Assembly: GCF_900129785.1 (NCBI RefSeq)
Contig: NZ_FSRC01000003.1
Span: forward strand, 248,001-312,000
Length of the DNA: 64,000 nucleotides
Direction: 5' to 3'
Source of the DNA: Algoriphagus halophilus
GTDB lineage: Bacteria; Bacteroidota; Bacteroidia; Cytophagales; Cyclobacteriaceae
The notes beneath the pieces were generated by a model. The model made no database searches and had not been told where the DNA came from. It saw only the letters and a program-made list of their open reading frames with translations. Of the stretch, positions 18,670 to 27,957 are shown one piece after another. The position numbers and the translations under genes were made by a program. Positions within the stretch are counted from its first letter, which is position 1; every line of letters begins with the position of its first letter.

Positions 18670-19623
18670 TTACTCCTTGGTAAAAGTGACTGAGCTTTGT
18701 CTTGTTCTATTAACTTGTAATTGCAATACATCTGGCCTGGAATAATGCCCCACTGGATCAAAGTTTTGTCTTTCTTCTAATACTCGGTTAAAGTCTAAAG
18801 TTTGTATCAAGAGGCCTTCTTGAAAGGGAACTGGTTCTAGTATCCATTTTCCATCTGGCCCAGCAATGCAAGAACCTCCATCTGCCAAAACTACGGGTGA
18901 ATTTTCTAATATGGTTTTCAAATGTGGGGTGTCTTTCGGAAAATCTGTTGTCCTCATTAAGCTGGAAACTGAAATAACATAAGATCTACTTTCCTGTGCA
19001 ATCATTCTGGTGATATTTTCTGTGTTTCTTACAGCTCCTGGCCATACGGCAATGTGAAGATTCTCTCCTAATCCGTAAAGGGCTGTCCTTGCTAGAGGCA
19101 TCCAATTTTCCCAGCAATTAAGTCCTCCAACTGTAAACTCCTTCAAGGGGTGAACCTGAAGTCCATTGCCATCCCCAGGGGACCAAGTTAATCGTTCTTC
19201 ATAGGTAGGCTGGAGTTTTCGGTGCACTGATTTGATTTCACCTTGTTGATTTATATAAACCAAACTACAATAGATGCTGTGTCCTCCACGATCCGTTGGT
19301 TTTTCGATGATTCCTAGATAGATAGCTATTTCATGCGTTTTAGCGAGTTCTTGGATTTCAGAAAGGTCTCCTGATTCTATCTGAACAGCATTTCGCAAGT
19401 AGTGTGCATGTATTTCTTTTTGGGTTTGGTTATCCCAAGCTGATCCATTGGTAATGGACAACCAAAATGGATATCCTGGCACAAGCCCTTCTCCGAAGAT
19501 GATTAATTCACAGTTTTTTTCTGCAGCTTCTAGGATAGCTATTTTGACTTTTTCTAAAGTTTGATGTTTGTCCAGCCATACAGGGGCAATTTGAGCCAAT
19601 GCTACAGTTAATAAGTTTTTCAT
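18670..19623 (-). CDS. Nitrilase / carbon-nitrogen hydrolase
   Basis: Cytoplasmic CN-hydrolase with the Glu-Lys-Cys triad: E45 in IIFGEGLVPGYPFW, the Lys in HRKLQPTYEE, and the Cys in GGLNCWENWMPLAR. The CWENWMPL signature and length are those of nitrilase-branch enzymes (aliphatic/aryl nitrilases, cyanide hydratases) that hydrolyse nitriles to acids, rather than amidases. I start it at the ATG at 19623 (MKNLLTVALAQIAPVW), because the family begins right at that strand; the frame extends about 20 residues upstream with unrelated sequence. It is separated from the ROK gene by a strong terminator and seems monocistronic. Substrate unknown. Confidence 0.92.
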   Translation of the reverse strand: MKNLLTVALAQIAPVWLDKHQTLEKVKIAILEAAEKNCELIIFGEGLVPGYPFWLSITNGSAWDNQTQKEIHAHYLRNAVQIESGDLSEIQELAKTHEIAIYLGIIEKPTDRGGHSIYCSLVYINQQGEIKSVHRKLQPTYEERLTWSPGDGNGLQVHPLKEFTVGGLNCWENWMPLARTALYGLGENLHIAVWPGAVRNTENITRMIAQESRSYVISVSSLMRTTDFPKDTPHLKTILENSPVVLADGGSCIAGPDGKWILEPVPFQEGLLIQTLDFNRVLEERQNFDPVGHYSRPDVLQLQVNRTRQSSVTFTKE

Positions 19624-19693
19624 ACAAAAGCTTTTGCATGAAAATAATAGAATAGGAATTGAAATGCATTGGAAAATGACCAAAACAAAAAAA

Positions 19694-19713
19694 GCGACCC
19701 ATTTTTGGGCCGC
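19694..19713 (-). terminator. Rho-independent terminator of the ROK kinase gene
   Basis: An 8-bp GC-rich stem (GCGGCCCA on the minus strand, one G-U pair) with an AAAA loop, then a run of seven T. It is placed about 30 bp past the ROK stop and before the nitrilase start. Confidence 0.9.
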
Positions 19714-19742
19714 ATTTTTATCTATCTAAACCAACTTATTAA

Positions 19743-20603
19743 CTAACTATTTACCACTTCAGGCTCCACATCTACTAGCGCAACAGCTCCATGAATGGCT
19801 GTTTCGTCAAGTTCTGAAAGAAGAATTTGTAAATTTTCAAGTACAGTAGGGTACATGAAAGTGGATAATGTTTTATACAAAGAATCCTTAAACAAAGGAT
19901 ATGATTTTCTGATTGATCCGCCAAGAACAATGGCCTCAGGGGCTAAGGCATATAAAATATGCTTGATGAGTTCCCCTAAATGATGTCCATATTCTTCAAA
20001 TGCTTTGATGGCATTTTTGTCGCCAGCCATGGCTAATTTGGCAAGTGCTTTTGGTCTCTGGTGATAGAAATTATGAAAGAATTTGCCACTGCAATAAAAT
20101 TCATAATTATTATCCAAATAAGGAGCGCTGCACCATTCTCCAGCAGCAGAAGTAACTCCACTATAAAGTTGTCCGTTGATTACGATACCCCCTCCCACAC
20201 CGGTTCCTAGTGTAATGCCTACCAGATTTTTAAACTTCTTCCCGACGCCATATTTATGAACGCCTAATGCAAAGCAATTTGCGTCGTTGTTTATGAATAC
20301 AGGTTTTCCGAATTTCTGGAAAACAAATTTTCTCAATTCAACATGCTGAAATGCCGGTATGTTTGCAAGACCGAGTACTATTCCTTCATCTACATTTACC
20401 AAACCAGGGATTCCTATGCCAATACCTTCAATATCATGATGTAAATAGGACTCGATAAACATGGCAATGGTTTCTAATATATGATCTTGATCTTGATCAG
20501 CAGGGGTTGGTATTGATCGAATATCTTCTAGATGTCCTTTGATCAATACTCCACCTTTTATGCCTGTGCCTCCGATGTCCAATCCCAAAATGGCCTTTTC
20601 CAT
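19743..20603 (-). CDS. ROK-family sugar kinase (glucokinase-like)
   Basis: A 286-residue cytoplasmic ATP-dependent hexose kinase of the ROK superfamily. The phosphate-1 loop is LGLDIGGTGIKGG, followed by GIGIGIPGLVN, the catalytic Asp in FINNDANCFALG and the adenosine-side GITLGTGVGGGIVING. The usual ROK zinc motif with CxCGxxGC is not present: in its place is EWCSAPYLDNNYEFYCSGKFF with two cysteines, so zinc binding may be reduced. Typical substrates are glucose, N-acetylglucosamine or N-acetylmannosamine. Its position directly behind the NagB fusion gene supports an amino sugar or glucose role. A terminator separates it from that gene. Confidence 0.9.
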   Translation of the reverse strand: MEKAILGLDIGGTGIKGGVLIKGHLEDIRSIPTPADQDQDHILETIAMFIESYLHHDIEGIGIGIPGLVNVDEGIVLGLANIPAFQHVELRKFVFQKFGKPVFINNDANCFALGVHKYGVGKKFKNLVGITLGTGVGGGIVINGQLYSGVTSAAGEWCSAPYLDNNYEFYCSGKFFHNFYHQRPKALAKLAMAGDKNAIKAFEEYGHHLGELIKHILYALAPEAIVLGGSIRKSYPLFKDSLYKTLSTFMYPTVLENLQILLSELDETAIHGAVALVDVEPEVVNS

Positions 20604-20640
20604 TCGATTTGGTTTACTGTTATGGTTTAAGGTTTGATAA

Positions 20641-20674
20641 AAGCAATGTTAATGACGCATCAGTAACATTGCTT
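20641..20674 (-). terminator. Rho-independent terminator of the NagB fusion gene
   Basis: A perfect 11-bp stem (AAGCAATGTTA and its complement) with a 12-nt loop; on the minus strand the descending arm ends in TT and continues TTTATC. It lies about 30 bp beyond the stop. Confidence 0.75.
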
Positions 20675-20702
20675 ATGGCTTTAAGTTTAAATAAAGGGCT
20701 AA

Positions 20703-23030
20703 TTAAAGCATGCCTTCGATTGATTTTTCAAGTTCTCTTGCAGTTGCAAGGAATTCTTCTACGTTCATATCTCTAAAGAAAATCAAGCCATGGCTAGATC
20801 TAACTTTAGCTCTTTCATGCTGATAGAAGTAATTTTTACCCAAAAGCAACTGTATGTCATTCAGTTGGTTAACCCAGATTCTTTTGGCAACTGTACTGAA
20901 TTTTCCGTTATGAGAATAACTCGGGAAAGAAGCGTTCACTTGACTTAAGTAACAGTTTGCAAAGGAATCTTCCATAACTGACATGTCGCCAAGAGAAACA
21001 GGTACAATTACATTAGCCTCATGAGGTTCAAATTTAAACCAAACGTTTCTGTAACCAATAATTCTCAAGTTACTGATATCTTTTTCTTCACCCCACTGAC
21101 GAACAGCTTCTGCAGTCGCTTGTAGTACTTTGTAGTGGGTGTCAGGGCCAGAACCTTCAGGATCGAGTGTTAAACTAATCTTTGTTGGATTGATTTTTCG
21201 GAACATTTCCACGATCGGTTCCACGTCTCGCTTTTTGTCCGGCTGTTCTGTGAAAATATCTCCTGTGTAGAATCCAAGTCTTAAGTGATGCACATTTTTG
21301 ACTTGAACTCCGAAGTGCGCCCATACTAATTCCTCTTCAAACTCACGGATCATTCCTTTCAGCTTTTGAATCTTAGATGGGTTTTTCTCTCCATCATAGC
21401 TATTTTTCAAAATGCTGATTACTTCATTGATGGTTTCTCTTAACTGCGTGGTGTTTTTTACTCCAAAAACAATTACCAAAGCTCTGACCACTCTGTGGCA
21501 TAGACCTCTAACTCTTTCGTCAGCTCTTTCTGAAGCCACATTGGTCAAGAAGTGATAAACATCTTTGTCTGTCTTTAGACTATAGCCTATTTCAAAGAAG
21601 TCCTCGAAATTAACCATCTGGATTCTATTTTCATCCAGTAACTTTTTGGTTTGCTGTAAGGTATCTATTACAAAGGTATTGGTCACTGCTGTAAAGCCTG
21701 AAGTCAATACTGAGAAATGTGCTTCATTAGTCGGCTCATGAAGTTGATTCGTGATATGCGGTAAAATCCCTAGTGATATGTCGTCATGGTGAGGACCGGT
21801 ATGAAGTAATACTTCATCTGTCTCTTGTTCCAAGCCTTTGGCTAATTTTGCCTCCGTACTTTTCATGACCTGATTAACAGTGTCTTCAGAAAGTTCCGGG
21901 ATCATTCGAGTATATTTATCTGCTTTCAGATCAGAAAGCTTCACTCGATGACCGTATTTTCCAATTTTCTTGCAAAGATCAATTACTGCTCTTTCAGTTT
22001 TCTCCCAAGTCCATTCTCCTTTTTCATAGTAAGCATCAATGGAATCAGTTAATTTTACCGCTGCACCTTTAGTAAGGTAGAACCTTCCGTTTTTAAGTTT
22101 CTGAAGTACTGTTCCAGGGAAAACGTTATCTAATGGGGTTTCTAATGAATCTTTTACAATACCGGCTTTTGCCTCACCTGCAGCAATGATAATTGCCACT
22201 GCTTCTGGATTATAAACAATGGTATCTAAACCTATGGTGATAACTAGCCTGTTTGCAGATACTTCAATACCTCCCAAATCACCGGCAGCTACTGCTTGGG
22301 TTTCAAAGTTGGTTTCTGTCAATCTAGTGACGGAGAAAATATGGGAGCCTCTGGTGTTAAAAGCAATGTGTCCATCAGGACCTATTCCTCCTAGGAAGAA
22401 ACCAATACCGCCTTTATCTCTGATTTTCTGCTCATAATCTCCACACCATTTATCGATTAAGTAAATGGATTCTTGTTGAAGCTTTTCTAGATCATTTTCC
22501 GGATCTCTGAATCTAAGAGATAAATCTACTTTTAGGTCCGGGAATACCTCTTTATAGGTCAATCCATTCGCCAAAGGAATCTCATCGGAGTTGATTAAGA
22601 TGGCGTTTTCCTTTGCTAAACCGAATCCCTCAATGTAAAATTTATTCACATAGTGATAGAAACTGTTTTGTTGCTCAGAAGAAATTGGATAAAACTCATC
22701 AATCTGGACAAATGTCAAGTCCTTTAAAACTGGCTTTTTGCAGTTTCCTAAACCATACCTTTCTCTGACGTCTTTACCTTTTTTGTTGTCCCAATTGTCC
22801 AATAGGAATTGAGTCCATTTAATAAAGAATTCTGGAGATTTACCAGTTGGTAAGCTGATAACTCCATTTGGGTTTTCCGAAACCCATTCTAGAAAACGGC
22901 ATGCAGTCAGCAAACCAAGTTTCGGGAAATTATCAACGGTTAAATAGGGAATAAGAGTGCTTATTTTCTCAATCCCGGATTCCTTAAGAAAACTTTTTTC
23001 TACTTCTGAAAGAGGGTACTTACTTAGCAT
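20703..23030 (-). CDS. nagB: Glucosamine-6-phosphate deaminase fused to a PIG-L deacetylase domain
   Basis: 775 residues, about three times a stand-alone NagB. Residues about 1-340 are the NagB/6-phosphogluconolactonase fold: SLPTGKSP phosphate loop, active-site D111 in QIDEFYPIS, and GGIGPDGHIAF at 214-224. Residues about 400-620 are PIG-L/LmbE-like: the zinc motif is PHHDD (413-417) in place of HPDDE, followed by FSVLTSGF and a histidine in SGPDTHYKVLQ. NagB turns GlcN-6-P into Fru-6-P and ammonia. PIG-L enzymes remove N-acetyl groups, so the fusion could perform deacetylation and deamination of GlcNAc-6-P in one polypeptide. This fused form is known from Bacteroidota; the activity of the second domain is inferred. 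No separate nagA lies in this window. Confidence 0.92.
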   Translation of the reverse strand: MLSKYPLSEVEKSFLKESGIEKISTLIPYLTVDNFPKLGLLTACRFLEWVSENPNGVISLPTGKSPEFFIKWTQFLLDNWDNKKGKDVRERYGLGNCKKPVLKDLTFVQIDEFYPISSEQQNSFYHYVNKFYIEGFGLAKENAILINSDEIPLANGLTYKEVFPDLKVDLSLRFRDPENDLEKLQQESIYLIDKWCGDYEQKIRDKGGIGFFLGGIGPDGHIAFNTRGSHIFSVTRLTETNFETQAVAAGDLGGIEVSANRLVITIGLDTIVYNPEAVAIIIAAGEAKAGIVKDSLETPLDNVFPGTVLQKLKNGRFYLTKGAAVKLTDSIDAYYEKGEWTWEKTERAVIDLCKKIGKYGHRVKLSDLKADKYTRMIPELSEDTVNQVMKSTEAKLAKGLEQETDEVLLHTGPHHDDISLGILPHITNQLHEPTNEAHFSVLTSGFTAVTNTFVIDTLQQTKKLLDENRIQMVNFEDFFEIGYSLKTDKDVYHFLTNVASERADERVRGLCHRVVRALVIVFGVKNTTQLRETINEVISILKNSYDGEKNPSKIQKLKGMIREFEEELVWAHFGVQVKNVHHLRLGFYTGDIFTEQPDKKRDVEPIVEMFRKINPTKISLTLDPEGSGPDTHYKVLQATAEAVRQWGEEKDISNLRIIGYRNVWFKFEPHEANVIVPVSLGDMSVMEDSFANCYLSQVNASFPSYSHNGKFSTVAKRIWVNQLNDIQLLLGKNYFYQHERAKVRSSHGLIFFRDMNVEEFLATARELEKSIEGML

Positions 23031-23266
23031 GCTATTAGAACAGGTTAGGTATAGTTGGGAATAATAAAATTATATTCGTTTGAATCCAAATAATATTCAG
23101 TTAAACCTAAGTGTAAATCGATATAACTTCGATTTGACTTATTATTTAAAAATAATATTTGGTGTAAAGCTGATTGGATTAATCAATCTTCAACTAAACA
23201 AATTTAAAAAAAGTTTTTGAATAAAAAGCACTTTAATAAAAATTTTATAAAAGTATTCCTCTTTCC

Positions 23267-24721
23267 TTACAAAGTCCTGGTAAAAGCCAATTTGATTCTG
23301 GCTTGGAATTCTTCGATTACCTTAAAAATTTCCAAAAGAGTAACGGACTGAACTTTTGTGATCTGATTGATAATTAAAAAGTTTTTGGGTTTTTCCCTCT
23401 TTTCTAGAATCAAATGAGATTGGTTTTCTAATCGGAGCGCCATCAAATAGTCAAAAGCATGAATTAATTCCTGCGCCTCTTTATCGGAAAATACTCCTTT
23501 ATCTCTAAGTAATTCAATCCTTCGAGTGGTGTTTGTTTCAAATACCCGATATTTTAAGGCATAAACTCTGGCTAAGTCTACAATGGGGCGCATGATCTGT
23601 TTTAAATTTACTTGCCTTTCGCCATCAATGGTCTCAGTTTTAATTTTCCTGAAAAAAGTAATGGGAGGTTCGTATTGGAGTGCATTGTATCCTAAGTTGA
23701 TGTAAAATTTCTCAGGGGCTTGTTGCAATTGGAAGTCCATATATTCTTTGAGACTTTCCAACAAAGAATTTTCTCCATAGATTGCTCGGCAGTCAAAAAA
23801 AGTCGCATAATTCATCGCCGTTTCTTGGGAAGCATCCTGTATCCAACTTTCATAATTTCTTTTCCAATGGGAGAGGGAATGCGTCCATCTTGGATTCATG
23901 GCCATCAGTTCTCCTTCACAAAAGACGATTCCGATTTCATTTAAGGCTGTGGAAACACGGGTTGCAAAATCCAAAAAATAGGCTCTTACTTCTTCTCGGT
24001 GTTCGTTTGCTTTGTCCTCATAAATAATCGCATTATCCTGATCGGTTTTCAAAGTCAATTCTCCACGACCCTCACTGCCTAAAACAAAGAACACGAATTT
24101 TGCCGGAGCGGGACCAATTTCCTTAAATACTCGCTCTATGACTCTTTGCGCTATTGTATCAACTACTGTGGTGATGATCTGATTGACGATCCCTGCTTTC
24201 ATTCCTCTAGATAAAAGCAAGTGAATGATTTCAGGCATTCGATTCCACTTTTCTGTAAGCTCTGGGATTTGTCTGGCCTCTTTTACAGATTGGATAAACA
24301 TGAAGGGACCTTGGGATTGTTCGGTCAGTATTTTTGTTCTACTGATCCAGCCTACATAATTGCCATTCTCTTCCACTAATAAATAGCGAGACCTGGTCCT
24401 AAACATCAGCATCAAGGCTTCTACCAAATATGCTTGGGGGCTGATCGTGACCATATCAGATTCCATGATTTCAGATACCGGAATGGTTGCGGATAGTTTC
24501 TTTGCGAGCAGTTGATCTCTCAACGTAATATCTGTAATATAACCTATGATCTGTTCTGGGGATACTCCTATAAATAAGCAACTCACTTTTTCTTGGGACA
24601 TTTTTGCTGCACATTCAAAAACAGGGGTTTCTGGAGGGGCCAATCTTAAGTTTCGAAAGTGAAGATCACTCACTTTTTTGGAGTAAAAATGGTCAGTGAC
24701 GACAGGAGTGGAAAAATCCAT
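23267..24721 (-). CDS. CBS-domain and DUF294 nucleotidyltransferase-like protein
   Basis: Residues about 20-135 contain a pair of CBS domains (DQLLAKKLSATIPVSEIM, VEALMLMFRTRSRYLLVEE), which usually bind adenine nucleotides. Residues about 180-330 are a DUF294/GlnD-like nucleotidyltransferase with the catalytic form G215-S216...R219 and metal Asp D227 and D229 (GSEGRGELTLKTDQDN). The rest is the helical C-terminal DUF294_C region. The architecture resembles proteins that adjust enzyme or nucleotide pools, but no target is known and the N-terminal cyclic-nucleotide-binding domain found in some relatives is absent. It is divergent from gluconokinase with only 52 bp between the starts. Confidence 0.88.
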   Translation of the reverse strand: MDFSTPVVTDHFYSKKVSDLHFRNLRLAPPETPVFECAAKMSQEKVSCLFIGVSPEQIIGYITDITLRDQLLAKKLSATIPVSEIMESDMVTISPQAYLVEALMLMFRTRSRYLLVEENGNYVGWISRTKILTEQSQGPFMFIQSVKEARQIPELTEKWNRMPEIIHLLLSRGMKAGIVNQIITTVVDTIAQRVIERVFKEIGPAPAKFVFFVLGSEGRGELTLKTDQDNAIIYEDKANEHREEVRAYFLDFATRVSTALNEIGIVFCEGELMAMNPRWTHSLSHWKRNYESWIQDASQETAMNYATFFDCRAIYGENSLLESLKEYMDFQLQQAPEKFYINLGYNALQYEPPITFFRKIKTETIDGERQVNLKQIMRPIVDLARVYALKYRVFETNTTRRIELLRDKGVFSDKEAQELIHAFDYLMALRLENQSHLILEKREKPKNFLIINQITKVQSVTLLEIFKVIEEFQARIKLAFTRTL

Positions 24722-24773
24722 TTTGTAAAAATTTTGAAGGGTTGAAAATAATTAATTTTCCTAACTTGGCTTC

Positions 24774-25253
24774 ATGCTAATTATCGTTACAGGAGTTTCA
24801 GGGACAGGCAAAACTACCATTGGAAAAGGTCTCTCAAATCATTTCAATTTACCATTTTTTGATGCAGATAACTTCCATCCCCCAGAGAATATAGAAAAAA
24901 TGAGCAATGGCTTTCCTCTGGATGATAAGGATCGATTACCCTGGCTTCAAGCATTGGCAAATCAATTAAAGGAATCTGAGAAATCTAGCGGAGCTGTTTT
25001 AGCTTGCTCTGCTTTGAAGCAATCTTACCGGGATATTTTACAAGTCAATGATCAGGTAAAATGGATACACCTGGAAGGAGATAGGGATTTGATTTGGGAG
25101 CGGATGTTGGCCCGAAAGAACCACTACATGAAAGCCAGTATGTTAGATTCTCAGATTGCAACCTGGGAAGAGCCTGATTTTGGGCTCAAATTATCTATTG
25201 CCAATGCCCCAGAAAAAATGATTGAAGAAGCCATCGCCTACATCCATAAATAG
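24774..25253 (+). CDS. gntK: Gluconokinase
   Basis: Phosphorylates D-gluconate to 6-phosphogluconate with ATP in the cytoplasm. The Walker A loop GVSGTGKT occupies residues 7-14, followed by the family signature FFDADNFHPPENIEKMSNG and PLDDKDRLPWL, CSALKQSYRD and the Walker-like HLEGDRDLIWERM. 159 residues is the normal size of the short GntK type. It starts one gene of a loosely spaced plus-strand series (amidohydrolase, epimerase). Gluconate could arise from the periplasmic sugar-oxidising enzymes encoded further along, but that link is inferred. Confidence 0.95.
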   Translation: MLIIVTGVSGTGKTTIGKGLSNHFNLPFFDADNFHPPENIEKMSNGFPLDDKDRLPWLQALANQLKESEKSSGAVLACSALKQSYRDILQVNDQVKWIHLEGDRDLIWERMLARKNHYMKASMLDSQIATWEEPDFGLKLSIANAPEKMIEEAIAYIHK

Positions 25254-25342
25254 AGGACTTTTTCGATACAATGAAATAAAAAGAGTTGCATACAATTTGG
25301 GAATACACGAACTTATTCATGGATCCAATCTTCTAACCCGCT

Positions 25343-26707
25343 ATGAAGCACCCTGTTTTATTTGTCGCAATCTGCCTTTTGTCCTTTACTTACCTACAAG
25401 CTCAAGTTCAGGTAATTCAAAATGTCCACGTGCTCAGTATGGAAGATGATTCCATCTTGGAAAACCAGGCTATTCGGGTAGAAAATGGAAAAATTGTGGA
25501 GGTTGTTCCGATGACAAAAGTGGCCAGACGTCCCAATGAAACTATCATTGAAGGAAATGGAGCATACGTTTTTCCAGGTCTAGCAGAGTTTCACTCTCAT
25601 ATTCCTGTGGCTCAAAGTGGAAATACTCAATTACAAGAAGAAGCCATGTGGCTCTATTTGGCAAATGGGGTGTTAAGAGTGAGAGGAATGATCGGGCATG
25701 CTTCACATTTACCTTTAAAAGCAAGAATTGAAGCTGGAACCTTACCAGGTCCCCGATTATTTCTTTCAGGTCCCTCATTCAGCGGAGGTTCTGTTTCCTC
25801 TCCGGAACAAGCTGCACAGATGGTAAGAGATGAAAAGGCTGCTGGCTATGATCATCTAAAACTCCATCCAGGGTTAGAAATGGACGAATTTTTGGTCATT
25901 GCAAAAACTGCCAAGGAATTGGATATTCCATTTGGAGGGCATGTTTCCTTAGATGTAGGCCTTAAAGCCAGTTTGGAAAACGGCTATAAATCCATTGAGC
26001 ATATGGATGGATATGTGGAAGCCTTATTGCCTGACTATTCAAAAGTTTTTGATTCAGATGTGGCAGGTCCTTTTACCATGCTATTGGTGGGAGAAGTGGA
26101 TATGGATAAACTGCCTGAACTTGTTCAAATGAGTTTAGATCATAAAGTTTGGATAGCACCTACCTTGACCTTATTTGATCGATATTTTGGGTCAAAGCCT
26201 GCTGAAGAATATAGAAACATTCCTGAAATGAAATACATGTCAGCGGCCCAGGTGCAGAACTGGATCAATGCCAAAACTCCCTATGAGGAAGCTGGAATTT
26301 TGACCAAAGAAAATGTGCAGCCTTACCTGGATTTTCGAAATAAATTATTGATGACTTTGCATCAAGCAGGTGTTCCTGTTTTGATGACATCGGACTCTCC
26401 TCAGGTTTTTAATGTCCCAGGATTTTCTATCCATCACGAAATCGAATTAATGTCCGATGCTGGTATGTCCAATTATGAAATTCTAAAGTCCGGTTCGATA
26501 AATCCTGCCCTGTATTTTGAGGAAGAAGGCCAATGGGGAGTAATCAAAAAAGGAGCTTCAGCAGATTTTGTTTTGGTTAAGGAAAACCCATTGAAAGATT
26601 TAGAGACGTTGAAGACACCGATCGGAGTGATGATGAAAGGAGCGTATTATGATCGGAATAGACTGGATCTAGAGTTAGCAAAAATTGAGTCAAACCATCA
26701 ACGATAA
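25343..26707 (+). CDS. Secreted amidohydrolase (imidazolonepropionase/prolidase-like)
   Basis: A metal-dependent hydrolase of the amidohydrolase superfamily with an N-terminal signal peptide (VLFVAICLLSFTYLQAQ), so probably periplasmic. The bimetal His pair is H84 and H86 in GLAEFHSHIP; further ligands are the His of FGGHVSLD and SIEHMDGY, and the Asp of VLMTSDSPQ. The C-terminal beta-sandwich strand ends KGASADFVLVKENPLKDL, typical of the class. 454 residues. Relatives act on dipeptides or cyclic amides; the substrate cannot be deduced. It follows gluconokinase by 89 bp and precedes the epimerase by 39 bp. Confidence 0.9.
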   Translation: MKHPVLFVAICLLSFTYLQAQVQVIQNVHVLSMEDDSILENQAIRVENGKIVEVVPMTKVARRPNETIIEGNGAYVFPGLAEFHSHIPVAQSGNTQLQEEAMWLYLANGVLRVRGMIGHASHLPLKARIEAGTLPGPRLFLSGPSFSGGSVSSPEQAAQMVRDEKAAGYDHLKLHPGLEMDEFLVIAKTAKELDIPFGGHVSLDVGLKASLENGYKSIEHMDGYVEALLPDYSKVFDSDVAGPFTMLLVGEVDMDKLPELVQMSLDHKVWIAPTLTLFDRYFGSKPAEEYRNIPEMKYMSAAQVQNWINAKTPYEEAGILTKENVQPYLDFRNKLLMTLHQAGVPVLMTSDSPQVFNVPGFSIHHEIELMSDAGMSNYEILKSGSINPALYFEEEGQWGVIKKGASADFVLVKENPLKDLETLKTPIGVMMKGAYYDRNRLDLELAKIESNHQR

Positions 26708-26746
26708 TTTCAAAGAGTTTCCATTCACCCAATTCCAAAACCACCT

Positions 26747-27895
26747 ATGTACCAGACAAATAAATTATTCTACTGGCTTCTAGTATCCATGATGATTTTT
26801 GCCTGTCAGAATAAGCCCTCAGAACGAACTGAAATGGATGATTCAAAAGAAATAAACTTTGAAATGAAAGTAGAGAAAGTGGGAGAATGGGAAAGCAATG
26901 ATGTGTACAAGTACGATTTAGATAATGGTTTCATGCAGGTCCAAATGACCAATTTTGGAGGGATCATCTCCAGGATACTTGTTCCTGATAAGGATGGGAA
27001 TTTAGAAAATGTGGTCTTGGCATTGGATAGCATACCCCAATATTTCACAGGAAATGGACCTTATTTAGGCGCCGCTGTTGGTCGGTATGCCAATAGAATC
27101 GGAGGAGCATCATTTGAGCTGGATGGAGTGACTTATGAAATCACCAAAAACCTGGGAGAAAATCATTTGCATGGAGGAAGAAAAGGTTTCGGGGTACAAG
27201 TATGGGATGCTGAACCATTTGATACTGATCAATCGATTGGTGTCAAAATGCATTACCTCAGCAAAGATGGAGAAGAGGGTTATCCCGGAAATCTGGATAC
27301 ATGGCTGTACATGGAATTAACCGCTGATAATGAATTAAAAGTCAGGTTTGAGTCTACTACCGATCAAAAAACGGTCGTGAATTTGACCAATCATAGTTAT
27401 TTCAATCTAGGCGGAATTACTAGAGATGTGAAGGATCATGAAGTACAGATTTTGGCAGATTCTTATACAGAAACAGACGATCGATTGATTCCAACAGGAA
27501 ATCTATTGGATGTTGAAGGGACTCCTTTGGATTTTCAAACTCCAAAAAATCTAGGGCAGCAAATGGAATTGAATGGGGGTGGATATGATCATAATTTTGT
27601 GACCAAAAAAGAAAACTCTTCTGATTTGATTGCTATCGCAAAAGTAAAACATCCAGATACCGGTCGTGTCATGGAAGTTTTTAGCACGGCACCGGGTGTA
27701 CAATTTTATACAGCCAATGGGATGCGGGATTTTAAGGGGGCTGACGGAAAAGTTTATCAACCTTTTTGGGCTTTTTGCCTAGAACCACAAGCTTGGCCTG
27801 ATAGTCCTAATAAACCTTCTTTCCCATCCGCAACTTTGGCTCCGGGAGAGAAGTACGTCCATGAGATTGTGTATCAGTTTGAAATAGATAAATAA
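26747..27895 (+). CDS. galM: Aldose 1-epimerase lipoprotein
   Basis: Interconverts alpha and beta anomers of hexoses, chiefly galactose. Conserved features are YANRIGGASFELDG, the substrate-binding NHLHGG, the catalytic His in NLTNHSYFNLGG, and the catalytic Glu in FCLEPQAWPDSPNKP. Unusually for a Leloir enzyme it has a lipoprotein signal (LLVSMMIFACQNK), placing it outside the cytoplasm, as often found in Bacteroidota. 382 residues, full length. The galK gene is 26 kb away. It may act on sugars freed by the secreted hydrolases before import. Confidence 0.95.
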   Translation: MYQTNKLFYWLLVSMMIFACQNKPSERTEMDDSKEINFEMKVEKVGEWESNDVYKYDLDNGFMQVQMTNFGGIISRILVPDKDGNLENVVLALDSIPQYFTGNGPYLGAAVGRYANRIGGASFELDGVTYEITKNLGENHLHGGRKGFGVQVWDAEPFDTDQSIGVKMHYLSKDGEEGYPGNLDTWLYMELTADNELKVRFESTTDQKTVVNLTNHSYFNLGGITRDVKDHEVQILADSYTETDDRLIPTGNLLDVEGTPLDFQTPKNLGQQMELNGGGYDHNFVTKKENSSDLIAIAKVKHPDTGRVMEVFSTAPGVQFYTANGMRDFKGADGKVYQPFWAFCLEPQAWPDSPNKPSFPSATLAPGEKYVHEIVYQFEIDK

Positions 27896-27957
27896 ACGAA
27901 AGAGTAAGTTTTAAATTTAGAAGGTTTTAGTTAGATTGTTAGTTTAAACAATAACCC

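Noticed and set aside
19624..19683. Upstream extension of the nitrilase frame
   Set aside because: Family homology begins at MKNLLTVALAQIAPVW; the extra 20 residues look like translated non-coding sequence.
20486..20503. Short GATCTT tandem repeat
   Set aside because: It encodes alternating Asp/Gln residues inside the ROK kinase, so it is explained by coding.
27935..27952. ATTGTT/AACAAT inverted repeat before the gene at 27958
   Set aside because: Only 6 bp, AT-rich and 5 bp from the start codon; not listed as a separate site for lack of support.
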